From Thalassobellus sediminis (GTDB lineage Bacteria > Bacteroidota > Bacteroidia > Flavobacteriales > Flavobacteriaceae): DNA of 64,000 bases. Each line of letters begins with the position of its first letter. Within the stretch, counting starts at the first letter, position 1. The notes under the pieces were generated by a model. The model was not told the origin of the DNA, searched no databases, and worked only from the letters and a program-made list of their open reading frames with translations. The translations under genes were made by a program, and so were the position numbers. This document shows, piece after piece, positions 42,158-52,984 of this stretch. Location of the stretch: positions 868,001-932,000 of the forward strand of contig NZ_JBISCD010000040.1 in the NCBI RefSeq assembly GCF_044386045.1, written 5' to 3'.

Positions 42158-44434
42158 ATGTATTCTATTTTAAAAAATACTATTTTATTGTTATTAAGTT
42201 TATCTATTTTTAGTTGTTCTGATGAAAAAAAGACTAAAGTTTCAGATGAAAATCATCAAATAATACATAAACATAAAAAAGGAGAGCCAGATCAATCAAC
42301 ACTTAAGATGATTCAATCTGTAAAACAAGCTGTTTCACTTATTGATGTAGAAAACGCTCCATATATTTTAAATAACAAAAAAGTTGAACTTTTAGAAAAC
42401 CACCTTCAAAACTTAAGCGGTAATAACCGCTTAAGTTTACTTTTTACATATGCTATAGAATTACTTAATGCAGGTAAAACCGAAGCGGCTATTTTAACTT
42501 TTAATGAAGTATTACAAATAATTCAAACGAAAGATTTAAAATCTAAGGCTGAGGTTATTTATACTATTAAAAAGCAGTTAGCAATTGCTTATATGCGTAA
42601 AGCAGAGCAAGATAATTGTATTGCAAATCATAATGAGGAATCTTGTATAATTCCAATAAGTCTAAAAGCACAACATGTTTTAAAAGAAGGCGCAGAAAAA
42701 GCAATAGACTTACTTAATCAGTTATTAATAGAAAACCCAGACGATCTAGATTGCCAATACCTACTTAATATTGCAAGTATGACCATTGGTCAATATCCAG
42801 ACAAAGTTCCTTTAAAATTTAGGATTCCCGAAGCTTACTTTTCTAGCTCAGCAGCATTTCCACGTTTTAAAGATATTGCAATGAACTTAGGAGTAGATGA
42901 AAACCAAAAGTCTGGAGGCACTTGTATCGATGACTTTAATGGTGATGGCTATTTAGATATTATAGCGTCTTCTTGGGGGTTCGAAGATCAGATTAAGTAT
43001 TTTCAAAATGATAAAAATGGAAGTTTTACAGATAAAACAAAAGATGCAGGTTTAAATGGCGTTACAGGAGGATTAAACTTGAGGCATGCCGATTATAATA
43101 ATGATGGACATTTAGATTTTATAATATTACGAGGCGCTTGGTTGTCCAATAATGGTGGTATTCCTAATTCATTAATGCGAAATAATGGTGATGGTACTTT
43201 TACAGATGTTACTATGGAAGCTGGTGTTTATTCGCTTAACCCAACACAAACAGCCGTTTGGACAGATGTAAACTTAGATGGTTGGGTTGATTTATTTATA
43301 GCCAACGAATGGTCTCAAAACAAACAAAGTCTATGCGAATTATATATAAATCAAACAGATGGAACGTTTAAAGACTTAGCTAAAGAATCTGGAATTACTG
43401 CTATGGGCTACTTTAAGGGTATTGCAAGTGGTGACGTTAATAATGACTTATACCCAGATCTTTATTTATCTAACTATTCAGGGTTAAATACTTTATATAT
43501 AAACACGACTAGTGAAAAAGGAAAGCCTTCTTTTAAAAGATCCGAAAAAGAATCAGGTGTATCTCAACCAATAGCAAGCTTTCCAACTTGGATTTTTGAT
43601 TATAATAATGATGGACTGGAAGATATATTTGTTTCTGGATATTCTACCGTTGAAAAATTGCCAGCACAATTAATGATGCAAAATATAAAAGGGAATAATC
43701 ATGATAATAGACCTTTTCTGTATCAAAATAATGGCGATGGGACATTTAAAGAAGTGTCTTTAAGCGTCAATTTAACAGAGCCTATTGCAACAATGGGTTG
43801 TAATTTTGGTGACTTAGATAATGATGGCTTTTTAGATTTTTATCTTGCAACAGGAGATCCAGATTATTTTTCTATTGTACCTAACCGAATGTATCATAAT
43901 ATAAATGGTGAAAAATTTGAAGATGTTACATATACTGGGGGTTTTGGACATATACAAAAAGGGCATGGTATAGGTTTTGGCGATTTAGATTTGGATGGAG
44001 ACCAAGATATTTATGCCGTTATGGGTGGCGCATTAGAAGGCGATGTTTTTAGAAATTTACTTTTTGAAAATCCTTTAGGGAATAAAAATAGTTGGATAAA
44101 TATTATTTTAGAAGGCAAACAGAGTAATCGATCTGCAATTGGTGCTAAAATTATTCTAACCATTGAAGAAAATGGTAAAGAGCGCCATATTTATCATTCT
44201 GTAGGGACTGGAGCAAGTTTTGGAGGTAATAGTATTATGGCCGAAATAGGTTTAGGGAAAGCTTCCAGTATAAAAAGAATAGAAATAAAATGGCCTCATT
44301 ATTCTAAACCGACCAATGTTTATAATAACGTACCAATAAATCGTACTATTAAAATTATTGAAGGAGAGCCTATCAAAGAACTCGATTTAAATAAAGTGTC
44401 TTTCAAAAGCAAAACACTTCATCACAACCATTAA
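42158..44434 (+). CDS. FG-GAP/ASPIC (CRTAC1-like) lipoprotein with helical N-terminus
   Basis: This 758-residue lipoprotein has the lipobox SIFSC near residue 20. Residues about 40-215 are alpha-helical and TPR-like. A seven-bladed propeller follows, marked by calcium-loop repeats (DFNGDGYLDI, DYNNDGHLDF, DVNLDGWVDL, DYNNDGLEDIF, DLDNDGFLDF, DLDLDGDQDI). A C-terminal ASPIC/UnbV domain ends it (SAIGAKIILTIEENG, then IKWPHYSKP). The role is not established; surface glycan binding is plausible from location. It follows GH43 by 63 bases and shares its stop-codon bases with the convergent 44431-47724 gene. ATG 42158 is chosen over a TTG two codons earlier. Confidence 0.8.
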   Translation: MYSILKNTILLLLSLSIFSCSDEKKTKVSDENHQIIHKHKKGEPDQSTLKMIQSVKQAVSLIDVENAPYILNNKKVELLENHLQNLSGNNRLSLLFTYAIELLNAGKTEAAILTFNEVLQIIQTKDLKSKAEVIYTIKKQLAIAYMRKAEQDNCIANHNEESCIIPISLKAQHVLKEGAEKAIDLLNQLLIENPDDLDCQYLLNIASMTIGQYPDKVPLKFRIPEAYFSSSAAFPRFKDIAMNLGVDENQKSGGTCIDDFNGDGYLDIIASSWGFEDQIKYFQNDKNGSFTDKTKDAGLNGVTGGLNLRHADYNNDGHLDFIILRGAWLSNNGGIPNSLMRNNGDGTFTDVTMEAGVYSLNPTQTAVWTDVNLDGWVDLFIANEWSQNKQSLCELYINQTDGTFKDLAKESGITAMGYFKGIASGDVNNDLYPDLYLSNYSGLNTLYINTTSEKGKPSFKRSEKESGVSQPIASFPTWIFDYNNDGLEDIFVSGYSTVEKLPAQLMMQNIKGNNHDNRPFLYQNNGDGTFKEVSLSVNLTEPIATMGCNFGDLDNDGFLDFYLATGDPDYFSIVPNRMYHNINGEKFEDVTYTGGFGHIQKGHGIGFGDLDLDGDQDIYAVMGGALEGDVFRNLLFENPLGNKNSWINIILEGKQSNRSAIGAKIILTIEENGKERHIYHSVGTGASFGGNSIMAEIGLGKASSIKRIEIKWPHYSKPTNVYNNVPINRTIKIIEGEPIKELDLNKVSFKSKTLHHNH

Positions 44435-47400
44435 TTTTTAATTTTAAAAATAGTTAATGGCCCATTATTGTTTGCAATAACTAAATAAGGTTCTTTCTTA
44501 ATTGTTATCAACCTCATCCCTTTTGCATTTAAATTATTATAAAAACTAATGTCGTTGTATGTTTTTAAACTGCCTTTCGAATCTCCTAATAAAACATAAC
44601 CTGCATTACCATCATAACGAACGGTTTCTACTTCAGCTTCATGAATGGCACCAACACCAACTACATCTATATGGCCATCATTGTTAATATCTGTGAATTC
44701 AAAAGACATTGTTGGTCCTAATTGAGCTGTATTTGGTAAATGGTTTACTTCAAATTTACCATCACCTTTATTTTCAATATAAACGGATTTAAACTCATAA
44801 ACTTCTTTATGAAAAGAATTTTCTAGCATAGTATCTCCATAAATATCGACTAATGTGGAATTAGCAAATTCTTTATAAGTCTTAATTTTTTCACTAACAA
44901 AAGGGTTTTGACTAGTTGAGCATTCTTTTCCTCTTACAGGAACTAAATTTCCATTATAGAGTTTACTCAAAATCATATCGTAGTTTCCATCATCGTCAAA
45001 GTTATTTCCGTAAATATGAAGTGGTCTTTTCTTTGAAGGATGAAATTTATTATTACCACCTAAATTTCCTGCGAAATAATCCAAATCGCCATCATTATCA
45101 AAATCAATGGCACTAATGGTATTCCACCAACCTTCTGTATCTTCGAAAGCTTCAATGTTTTTTTTCTGTAGTTTACCTTCTACATTATCAAAAATGGTGA
45201 TAGGCATCCATTCGCCAACGATTATTAAGTCTTTATCTCCATCGCTATCATAATCAGATAATATCATATCGTTAATCATTCCAATTTCTGAAAATTCTGG
45301 AGCTATCTTGTTCGTTACATCTAAAAACCGACCGTTAACATTTTCTAATAGATACGATTTTGGTGTTAATGGATATTTGCCTGGAACTACACGTCCACCA
45401 ATTGCTAAGTCTAAATCGCCATCGTTATCAAAATCTAGAGATATTACAGCTTTAGCGCTACTGGTAATTTTTGGCAATGTGTTTGATTTTTTAAAATTGC
45501 CATTCCCATCATTTATATAAAGACGGTCTTGTAATAATACACTTTTTTCTTTTAATTCATAACCACCGCTTGCTACATAAAGGTCCAGGTCTCCATCACT
45601 ATCTGCATCAAAAAAATGAGCACCATTATCTTCATAGCTTTTATCTTTTTCAAAAGCTATTTGCTTTTTATTATTAAATTGACCATTTGAATTTTGAATA
45701 TATAATTCAGCCGATTGATTAAAACCGCCTCCTAAAAAGATGTCTTCCAATCCATCATTATTAACATCTGCTATAGTAAATGCAGGTCCTTGTTGCGATT
45801 GTTTTTGTGGTAAAAGGACTTGACGTGAAAAATCGTTGAATTCATTTTCGGCATGTTTAAATTTAAATCCTAAAGTTTTAGGATTTATTTTTGAGAAATT
45901 TTTAAGTGATTTGTTTTTAGTTTTTCCTTTAGCTGAAGCATCATTTTGATTTAATGTTAGGGTTTGATTGGCTCTAACATTTTCTACTACAGATGTTTTT
46001 CCGTTAGTCCAAACTACTTCAATACGTTTAATTAATGCTTCATGTCCAATTCCAAAATTTAATTGTGGTGAGACTGAAGATTGGTAACCTCTAGAAAGAA
46101 ACATTTCCTGGTATTGTTGTGTGCTATCGGTATAAATTTTTATTTTCGAACCAATAGCGTTTCTATTTTTTTCATTACCAACAAGTTTAATATTTATATA
46201 ATTATTTATGGAATTATTTTCATATAAACTAGCTTCATCGTCTAGGTTATTAATAACTAAATCAAGATCACCATCATTATCTAAATCTGCATAAGCAGCC
46301 CCGTTTGAATTAAAAGCCTTATTTAGGCCCCATCCGTTTATTACTTTGCTAAATGATAAATCGCCATTATTTTTAAAAGCATAATTTTGAAGTTTATCAG
46401 AAGGCATAGTATTTAAAATTTGGGACATGGACATTTTGTTTATAGAGTCTTGCTCAGTGTCTAGAAAATTTCCAAAATCTTGGTTAGCAATCTCTCTTTT
46501 AATCCCATTAGTTATAAAAATATCTTTAAAGCCATCATTATCAAAATCTGCAATAAGAGGAGTCCAACTCCAATCTGTTTTAGATATTCCTGATAGTTGT
46601 GCTACATCGCTAAACATGCCGTTGCCTTTGTTTAGGTTGAGCATGTTAGACATATAGGTATAATTGTAGCCTGCATCAACAATGTCCCAAAAACCACTAG
46701 TATTCATACTTGGCATATTCTGTTTCCCTCTACGATGATCTTCTGCAGACATGTCTAAAACGAGTAAATCTGGCAAGAAATCGTTATTTATATCGGCAAA
46801 ATCAGATCCCATACTACTGTAAGACGTATGCATTAGCCTTTCATTTGCTTGGTTTATAAATGTTCCGTTTTTCTTATTAATGTATAATTTGTCTGGCGTA
46901 ATAAAATCGTTAGCTACAAAAATATCTAACCATCCATCATTGTTAAAATCACCAATAGAAGCACTTAAACTAAATTCTTTATTTAATATCCCAGCACTGT
47001 GAGTGACATCTTTAAAAACACCTCCATCATTTCTAAAAAGATGGTCGGATGTTTCTAAATAGAATTTTCCAATAACATCTTCTCTTTTAATTTTCTGAAG
47101 GTTTACTGAATCGAAGAAATCATTTCTATGATTTACTAAAAACATATCTAAATCACCATCTTTATCGTAGTCGAAAAAGTATGATTGAATGGAAAGACCA
47201 TTATTATCTAAGCCCCATTTTTTTGCCTCATCAATAAAAGTTCCATCTTTTTGATTGATGTAAAGTTTGTTTCGTCTAAGGCTTTCATTATATACAGAAG
47301 CTGATTTGCATACGTAAATATCTAACCAACCGTCATTATTAATATCAATCATATTAACACCAGTTGTCCAGCCTTTTAAATCACTTACCTTAGCTTTATT

Positions 47401-47724
47401 TGTAATGTCTTCAAATTTAAAATTACCTTTGTTTATGTATAGTTTATTTGATTGCTGATTAGATGTTAAATACACATCATCTAAGCCATCATTATTTATA
47501 TCTCCAATGGCAACGCCGCCTCCGTTATAAGCGTAATAATAGTTTAGAACATTAAAATCTGTAGTTTCTTTTACTATATTTTTAAAATGTATGTTCGATT
47601 CTTTGCTTGAAACCAATGTAAAAAGAGAATTGGCAGTAGTTTCTTTTATTAAAACTTCTTTTTTACAAGTAAATAGTAATACAGAAAGGAGTATTAAACT
47701 TTTTATTTTAAATGTATTCTTCAT
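44431..47724 (-). CDS. Large FG-GAP/ASPIC lipoprotein downstream of SusCD
   Basis: This 1097-residue lipoprotein has the lipobox VLLFTC near residue 20. It holds two series of FG-GAP/VCBS calcium-loop repeats (for example DINNDGLDDVYL, DYDKDGDLDMFL, DLDNDGDLDLVI; then DVNNDGLEDIFL, DADSDGDLDLYV, DFDNDGDLDLAI). Between them is an ASPIC/UnbV domain (AIGSKIKIYTDSTQQ, then VVWTNGKTSVV, about 525-600). It is third gene after susC and susD, separated from susD by a terminator-like hairpin, a position often used by surface glycan-binding proteins. No enzymatic motif was found, so a binding role is inferred. Confidence 0.8.
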   Translation of the reverse strand: MKNTFKIKSLILLSVLLFTCKKEVLIKETTANSLFTLVSSKESNIHFKNIVKETTDFNVLNYYYAYNGGGVAIGDINNDGLDDVYLTSNQQSNKLYINKGNFKFEDITNKAKVSDLKGWTTGVNMIDINNDGWLDIYVCKSASVYNESLRRNKLYINQKDGTFIDEAKKWGLDNNGLSIQSYFFDYDKDGDLDMFLVNHRNDFFDSVNLQKIKREDVIGKFYLETSDHLFRNDGGVFKDVTHSAGILNKEFSLSASIGDFNNDGWLDIFVANDFITPDKLYINKKNGTFINQANERLMHTSYSSMGSDFADINNDFLPDLLVLDMSAEDHRRGKQNMPSMNTSGFWDIVDAGYNYTYMSNMLNLNKGNGMFSDVAQLSGISKTDWSWTPLIADFDNDGFKDIFITNGIKREIANQDFGNFLDTEQDSINKMSMSQILNTMPSDKLQNYAFKNNGDLSFSKVINGWGLNKAFNSNGAAYADLDNDGDLDLVINNLDDEASLYENNSINNYINIKLVGNEKNRNAIGSKIKIYTDSTQQYQEMFLSRGYQSSVSPQLNFGIGHEALIKRIEVVWTNGKTSVVENVRANQTLTLNQNDASAKGKTKNKSLKNFSKINPKTLGFKFKHAENEFNDFSRQVLLPQKQSQQGPAFTIADVNNDGLEDIFLGGGFNQSAELYIQNSNGQFNNKKQIAFEKDKSYEDNGAHFFDADSDGDLDLYVASGGYELKEKSVLLQDRLYINDGNGNFKKSNTLPKITSSAKAVISLDFDNDGDLDLAIGGRVVPGKYPLTPKSYLLENVNGRFLDVTNKIAPEFSEIGMINDMILSDYDSDGDKDLIIVGEWMPITIFDNVEGKLQKKNIEAFEDTEGWWNTISAIDFDNDGDLDYFAGNLGGNNKFHPSKKRPLHIYGNNFDDDGNYDMILSKLYNGNLVPVRGKECSTSQNPFVSEKIKTYKEFANSTLVDIYGDTMLENSFHKEVYEFKSVYIENKGDGKFEVNHLPNTAQLGPTMSFEFTDINNDGHIDVVGVGAIHEAEVETVRYDGNAGYVLLGDSKGSLKTYNDISFYNNLNAKGMRLITIKKEPYLVIANNNGPLTIFKIKN

Positions 47725-47766
47725 GTTAAAAATAATTTAAAGATAAGGAACTAACTTTATATAAAA

Positions 47767-47796
47767 AGTGCTGCCCTTTTTTGTTAGGGCAGCACT
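47767..47796 (-). terminator. Strong hairpin between susD and the FG-GAP gene
   Basis: The arms AGTGCTGCCC and GGGCAGCACT pair perfectly around a 10-base loop, and a T-run follows on the minus strand. It should cause full or partial termination after susCD. Confidence 0.8.
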
Positions 47797-47829
47797 AAAA
47801 CTAAAACAAACTAAAAATATGAAATGTTA

Positions 47830-49758
47830 TTAATAACCTGGATTTTGATAAGTTTCTTTTTCTGCATCAGACATATCTAATTGGTCTAATTGACTTTGCG
47901 GTATCGGTCTTAAATAGTGATAGTTTTCAATAGTTCTTGTAACTTCAACTGGACTATGGTCTGTAGCATCATTACCAGCAATTTCATAATTAGCAGCTAC
48001 TTCAGCCCATTTTTGAGTACGAACTAAATCATACCATCTATAACCTTCACCAAAAAACTCACGAGAACGTTCTGCTAAAATATAATCTATATCTATTGTT
48101 GCAGGTGTTGCAGCAATAAGAGCAGCGCTATTGTCTTCTATACGTTCTTGTTGTTCTCCATTATCAAAACGCCATTTACCAGCACGAGCACGAAGCACAT
48201 TAACTAACTCTCTAGCACTTTTTCCTCCTTGAGGAGTTGCTCCTTTAACAGCTGCTTCTGCAGCTACAAGATAGAATTCAGAGAATTTAGCGATTGGGAA
48301 AGGACGCGTAATTGCTCCATTAGGAGAGCCTAATCCACCTTCACTATCTGTACGATATGTTCCTATTTTCCATAAACCAGGATAAAATCTTCTGTTTATT
48401 TCATTTGGGTTTATAACATAATCAGATCTTCCAGCAATTTGTCCACCACCTAGGTTTCCTCCATTTACACTATAATCTACAGTCGCATCATAATCATCTA
48501 AGAATGTCATAACGGCCTCTCCAGGAGCAATGTCTAAGCCATTGGCACCAGTTATTGTTGGATCTGGAACACCAGCAACATCCCAGTTTCCTCTATAACT
48601 AGTTACAAATGTAGCATCGTAACGAGCATCTATAGCTTTATCTGCAAATGTTTCTTCAAACACATTAATTGTAGGAGCCATACGTGTCCATGGACGCCCT
48701 AAACTTTGTACAGCTTCACGTTGTACTGCCGCTACACCATCAACTCGAATAGACGTGTAGTTAGATGTTACCATCCAAGCAGCTGTATTAGCACTACCGC
48801 CTGTACCACTCCAACCTAAACTTGCGCCATTATAAATCTGGCTTTCTTCAGTACGATCGGCATAAAGCATCATTTCACTATGACGGTCATTAGAAGCTAA
48901 ATGTACATCATAAAAATATTCTTGTAAAGCATAAGGTCCTGGATTGTCAATAGCTGTAGCAGATATATTGTATGCTTGTTGAAAATAATACGCTGCATTT
49001 TGTCCATCAGGATCTGTCCTTGCAACTTCAGGATATGTAGGGATATTATTTGGGTTTTCTAACCACCAAGCATAAGTTAAATAAGCTTTCGCTAAAGTCA
49101 ATCTAGCAACATTTTTCGTTACTGTACCTGTTAATCTTGGATTGTCTGGTAAATCGTTGATAGCAGTATTTAAATCTGGAAATATAGCTTTGGTATATAC
49201 TTCAGCTACTGAATTACGAACCGAAGTACTAATTGCTGACGTGTTAAATACTAATTCTCCTGCTCCTAAATCTAATGGTGCACCACCATAAGTTTTTACT
49301 AACAAGAAGTAATTAAAAGCACGGTGATAGTTTGCTTCAGCTACAATTGAAGGATCTAGACCAACAGTAGCAGCATTTTCAATAATTCCACTAGCAGTGT
49401 TTATAGCAGGAAAAACAGTACTCCAAACTATACCTGTTGGGTAAAAGTCTGATAGTATTTGACCTACACCAGATAAATCTGCTCCTTTAAAATTATTATC
49501 AGCACTTTGTGCATAGGTATATTCATCTGTTCCAGTCTCTAGTGAATTAAAGTGGTATGGTTGCCCGTATAGGTTTCTTAAATTTTGATACAAATACGTT
49601 AACCCGCCTTGAACACCAAGTTCAGTTTGGAAAAAATCTGGAGTAAAAGTACTCCTTGGCGTTTCTTGAAGAATATCTTCTGTACAAGAAAAACCTGTTA
49701 TCAGAGCTAATGCAATTATTGCAGTAGTTGTTATTTTATATTTCAATTTTTTTATCAT
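47830..49758 (-). CDS. SusD/RagB-family outer membrane glycan-binding lipoprotein
   Basis: This 642-residue lipoprotein has the lipobox ITGFSC near residue 25, then TEDILQETPRSTFTPDFF, a standard SusD opening. The middle is helical with TPR-like packing, and the C-terminal RagB/SusD domain shows KFSEFYLVAAEAAVKG, ELVNVLRARAG and ERSREFFGEGYRWYDLVR. SusD proteins sit as a lid on the SusC channel and bind oligosaccharide at the cell surface. Its gene follows susC by 10 bases. The ligand is inferred to be xylan fragments from the surrounding enzymes. Confidence 0.96.
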   Translation of the reverse strand: MIKKLKYKITTTAIIALALITGFSCTEDILQETPRSTFTPDFFQTELGVQGGLTYLYQNLRNLYGQPYHFNSLETGTDEYTYAQSADNNFKGADLSGVGQILSDFYPTGIVWSTVFPAINTASGIIENAATVGLDPSIVAEANYHRAFNYFLLVKTYGGAPLDLGAGELVFNTSAISTSVRNSVAEVYTKAIFPDLNTAINDLPDNPRLTGTVTKNVARLTLAKAYLTYAWWLENPNNIPTYPEVARTDPDGQNAAYYFQQAYNISATAIDNPGPYALQEYFYDVHLASNDRHSEMMLYADRTEESQIYNGASLGWSGTGGSANTAAWMVTSNYTSIRVDGVAAVQREAVQSLGRPWTRMAPTINVFEETFADKAIDARYDATFVTSYRGNWDVAGVPDPTITGANGLDIAPGEAVMTFLDDYDATVDYSVNGGNLGGGQIAGRSDYVINPNEINRRFYPGLWKIGTYRTDSEGGLGSPNGAITRPFPIAKFSEFYLVAAEAAVKGATPQGGKSARELVNVLRARAGKWRFDNGEQQERIEDNSAALIAATPATIDIDYILAERSREFFGEGYRWYDLVRTQKWAEVAANYEIAGNDATDHSPVEVTRTIENYHYLRPIPQSQLDQLDMSDAEKETYQNPGY

Positions 49759-49768
49759 AATAATATTT

Positions 49769-52700
49769 TTAGAATGTTAAGTTTAACCCTATCATGTAAT
49801 TGCGTGTAGTTGGAGCGTTAGAACCAATAGTTGCAATTCCATCTGATATATTACTAGTGTTTACAGCTACGTTTTGACGACTTCCGTTCGAGTTGACTCC
49901 AGAATTTGTCTCATGATCCATTCCTGATTCTTTATGGAAATCTGAGAAGAATACAAATGGGTTTTGAGCCGTTGCATAAATACGAAGCTTTTGAATACCT
50001 AATTTTTCTATTAAACCTTGGTCAAAGTTATAGCCTAAAGTTATTGCACGAACTTTAAGGAATGAACCATCAAAATAACCTAAAGTATTAGCATATTTTT
50101 GATTATCACCACTTTGAATTCCTCCTGGAGCTGGATATTTTGCACCAGTATTAGTTGGTGTCCAGTAATCTACATCCACGTTATTTCTTCTACCAGTAAG
50201 TAAGTTAAGGTATCCGTGACTACTGTACAATGTACTTACAACAATACCTCCTTTTTGAAAAGTACCTACCATACTTAAATCGAAGTTTTTATATGCAAAA
50301 CGCGTGTTAAAACCACCTTGAAAATCTGGTGTTGGATCTTGTATAATTCTATCGTCAGCATTTATAGCCCTAGTTGGTGATCCATCAGGGTTAAAATCTC
50401 CGGTGTATTGTACCTTAATCATACCAGCATTACCTCCTGGTTCAAAATCTTGTAGATATTGATAATCTGCATCAGTTGTATTCCAAAGCCCTATTCTTTT
50501 CTGATCATATATTACATTAACAGGAGACCCTACAAACCAAAGTTGTCCTACATTTTGTTCTTCTCCACTTGATAAGGCAACAATTTTATTCTTATTGGTA
50601 TAAAGATTAATACCAGCATCCCAAGTTAAGCCATCTGGATTATCTATAATAGTACCATTAAGTGATAGTTCAAAACCTTTGTTTTCGGTTGCACCAATAT
50701 TGGTAGTTACATTACTTAAACCAGAAGAAGCGGGTAGTGGTTGGTTATAAAGAATATCGTTGGTATTTGTAACATAGTATTCTGCAGTACCAGATAAGCG
50801 ATTATTAAATAACGTAAAATCTAAACCATAGTTATAAGTTTCTGAAAATTCCCATCCTAAAGTTGGGTTAGGCGCTTTGTCTACATAATAACCTGTAGCA
50901 AAGGTGCTACCAAAGTTATAGTTTCTAGTACCTAATCTACCTCTGGTTGTATAAGGATCTATAGCTTGGTTTGATGTTTCTCCATAACCTGCACGTAGTT
51001 TTAAACTATTTACAAATTTTACATCTTCCATAAAGGCTTCATTACCTATGTTCCATCCTACAGACATTGCAGGATATGTAACCCATTTGTTGCCTGCTGC
51101 TAGCCTAGATGATCCATCAGAACGCACTGTTGCCGTAATCATATAACGGTTGTCATATTGATACATGGCTCTAGCCATATAAGATAGTAATCCAGTAGCT
51201 TCATAATTTGTACCATATCTAGTAATATCTTCAGCAAGCGATGAATCTAAGTTATAAAATAAGAATTGTTCGTTTGGTACATTTTGTACATTAAGATTAA
51301 CATTGTCATATTCAGTATTTTGAGACGAGAATAATCCTACAAAATTTACCTGATGCTTATCGGCAAATGTTCTGTCAAACAGTAATTGGTTTTCAATAAC
51401 ATAATCTCGTGTTATTGAACTACCGTAGCTTGCATTTGAAGGGTTGTTAAGATTATAATTAAAAATACCTCTACCTGTAAAATTACCATCTCTACTTGTT
51501 CGAATATTTAAACCAACATTAACCCTTGCTTTTAAACCTTCAACCCCAGGAATTTTAACTTCTGCATATATATTATTATATGAACCAAAATCTAACTGAT
51601 CGTTTACTCTACCTGCTCCAACTTGGTTAATTTCGTATCTGGTAGGAATCCAGTTGTCATCAGCTTCAGTTTGTAGACGAACAGGGGTATTAATGGTTCC
51701 ATCAGCATTAAATGGACTTAATAGTGGTGATGCAGATAAGGCGCCACCAACACCCATAATACGGCTTTGTTTATTAAAATTCATTACTGAGTTTAATCCA
51801 AAACGGAAAGCACCAATTTCTTGATCAACCTGAGCTCTTAAAGAATATCTTTGGAAATCATCACCAGGAATAACAGAAGTTTCTTTAAAATACCCCATAC
51901 CAATGTTGTATGATCCTCTTTCAGAACCTCCTTGAATACTAATATCGTGACTTGTTTGAAGACCAGATCCATATAGTAAGTCTTGCCAATCAGTATCGTT
52001 TGCCAAGTCTTCATCGCCTCCTATTCCATATATTGGAGTGCCACCATTAATAGATGCAACATCTGCACGTAATTGTGTTACCTGTGCTGAATTCATCATA
52101 GGAAACTTAGCAAATACTTGTTTAGTAGCGTAATAAGTATTATATGTAAATCTTGCTTTTTGGCCTTTTTTACCAGTTTTTGTTGTTATTAGAATAACAC
52201 CATTTGCGCCTCTAGAACCGTAAATGGCTGTTGCTGATGCATCTTTTAATACATCTAGACTTGCAATGTCATTCATGTTAATATCATTTAAACCTCCAGA
52301 AAACGGAATACCATTAAGTACAATTAAAGGATCATTATCTCCAGTTAGAGAACGCGTACCACGAATACGAATTTGTGGAGCATCTCCTGGTCTAGAACCG
52401 GTTGTGGTTATTTGTACACCAGCAGCTCGTCCTTGAAGTGCTTGTTGAAAGTTTGCTGTTTGAATTTCAGCTAGATCTTCTCCTTTAATGGAAACCACAG
52501 AACCTGTTACAGATTCTTTTCTTTGTGTACCATAACCAATTACAACAACTTCATCTAAAGTAGCTGTGTCAGTTTCAAGTGTTACGTTAATAGTTTGTTG
52601 ATTGTTAATAGAAACTTCTTTTGTTTTATAGCCTATATAGCTAAAAACTAAAGTGCCAGTTGATGATACGTTTTTAATGGTGTAATTACCATCAAAATCT

Positions 52701-52882
52701 GTAGTTGCTCCAGTGTTAGAGCCTTTTAAAATTACATTCACACCTGGTACAGGTCCATCAGCATCTGAAACTGTTCCAGAAACTGATACTTGTGCAGTCA
52801 TACCTGCGCTAAACAGAAACATTAAAACTAGATACCCTAGTTTACTGATGTTTTTGTTTTTCAAAAGTAAAAAATTTGTCAT
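49769..52882 (-). CDS. SusC/RagA-family TonB-dependent transporter
   Basis: This 1037-residue protein has a signal peptide (LGYLVLMFLFSAGMTAQ) and a carboxypeptidase-regulatory-like domain (SGTVSDADGPVPGVNVILKG). The SusC-type TonB box is LDEVVVIGYGTQ, about residues 103-114. The plug contains IRGTRSLTGDNDPLIVLNG and DVLKDASATAIYGSRGANG. A 22-strand barrel ends RNYMIGLNLTF. It imports oligosaccharides into the periplasm with SusD, powered by TonB. Four predicted LacI-type sites lie in the upstream region shared with the divergent carbamoyltransferase gene. Confidence 0.96.
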   Translation of the reverse strand: MTNFLLLKNKNISKLGYLVLMFLFSAGMTAQVSVSGTVSDADGPVPGVNVILKGSNTGATTDFDGNYTIKNVSSTGTLVFSYIGYKTKEVSINNQQTINVTLETDTATLDEVVVIGYGTQRKESVTGSVVSIKGEDLAEIQTANFQQALQGRAAGVQITTTGSRPGDAPQIRIRGTRSLTGDNDPLIVLNGIPFSGGLNDINMNDIASLDVLKDASATAIYGSRGANGVILITTKTGKKGQKARFTYNTYYATKQVFAKFPMMNSAQVTQLRADVASINGGTPIYGIGGDEDLANDTDWQDLLYGSGLQTSHDISIQGGSERGSYNIGMGYFKETSVIPGDDFQRYSLRAQVDQEIGAFRFGLNSVMNFNKQSRIMGVGGALSASPLLSPFNADGTINTPVRLQTEADDNWIPTRYEINQVGAGRVNDQLDFGSYNNIYAEVKIPGVEGLKARVNVGLNIRTSRDGNFTGRGIFNYNLNNPSNASYGSSITRDYVIENQLLFDRTFADKHQVNFVGLFSSQNTEYDNVNLNVQNVPNEQFLFYNLDSSLAEDITRYGTNYEATGLLSYMARAMYQYDNRYMITATVRSDGSSRLAAGNKWVTYPAMSVGWNIGNEAFMEDVKFVNSLKLRAGYGETSNQAIDPYTTRGRLGTRNYNFGSTFATGYYVDKAPNPTLGWEFSETYNYGLDFTLFNNRLSGTAEYYVTNTNDILYNQPLPASSGLSNVTTNIGATENKGFELSLNGTIIDNPDGLTWDAGINLYTNKNKIVALSSGEEQNVGQLWFVGSPVNVIYDQKRIGLWNTTDADYQYLQDFEPGGNAGMIKVQYTGDFNPDGSPTRAINADDRIIQDPTPDFQGGFNTRFAYKNFDLSMVGTFQKGGIVVSTLYSSHGYLNLLTGRRNNVDVDYWTPTNTGAKYPAPGGIQSGDNQKYANTLGYFDGSFLKVRAITLGYNFDQGLIEKLGIQKLRIYATAQNPFVFFSDFHKESGMDHETNSGVNSNGSRQNVAVNTSNISDGIATIGSNAPTTRNYMIGLNLTF

Positions 52883-52984
52883 AAAATTTAGTTTAGAAAA
52901 TTAATTGGTTTTTTATTAATTATTTTTAGTATTATCTTTTTCGAAATAATTTTTTGCTTATTTGTAAGTTAAGACATCTATATG

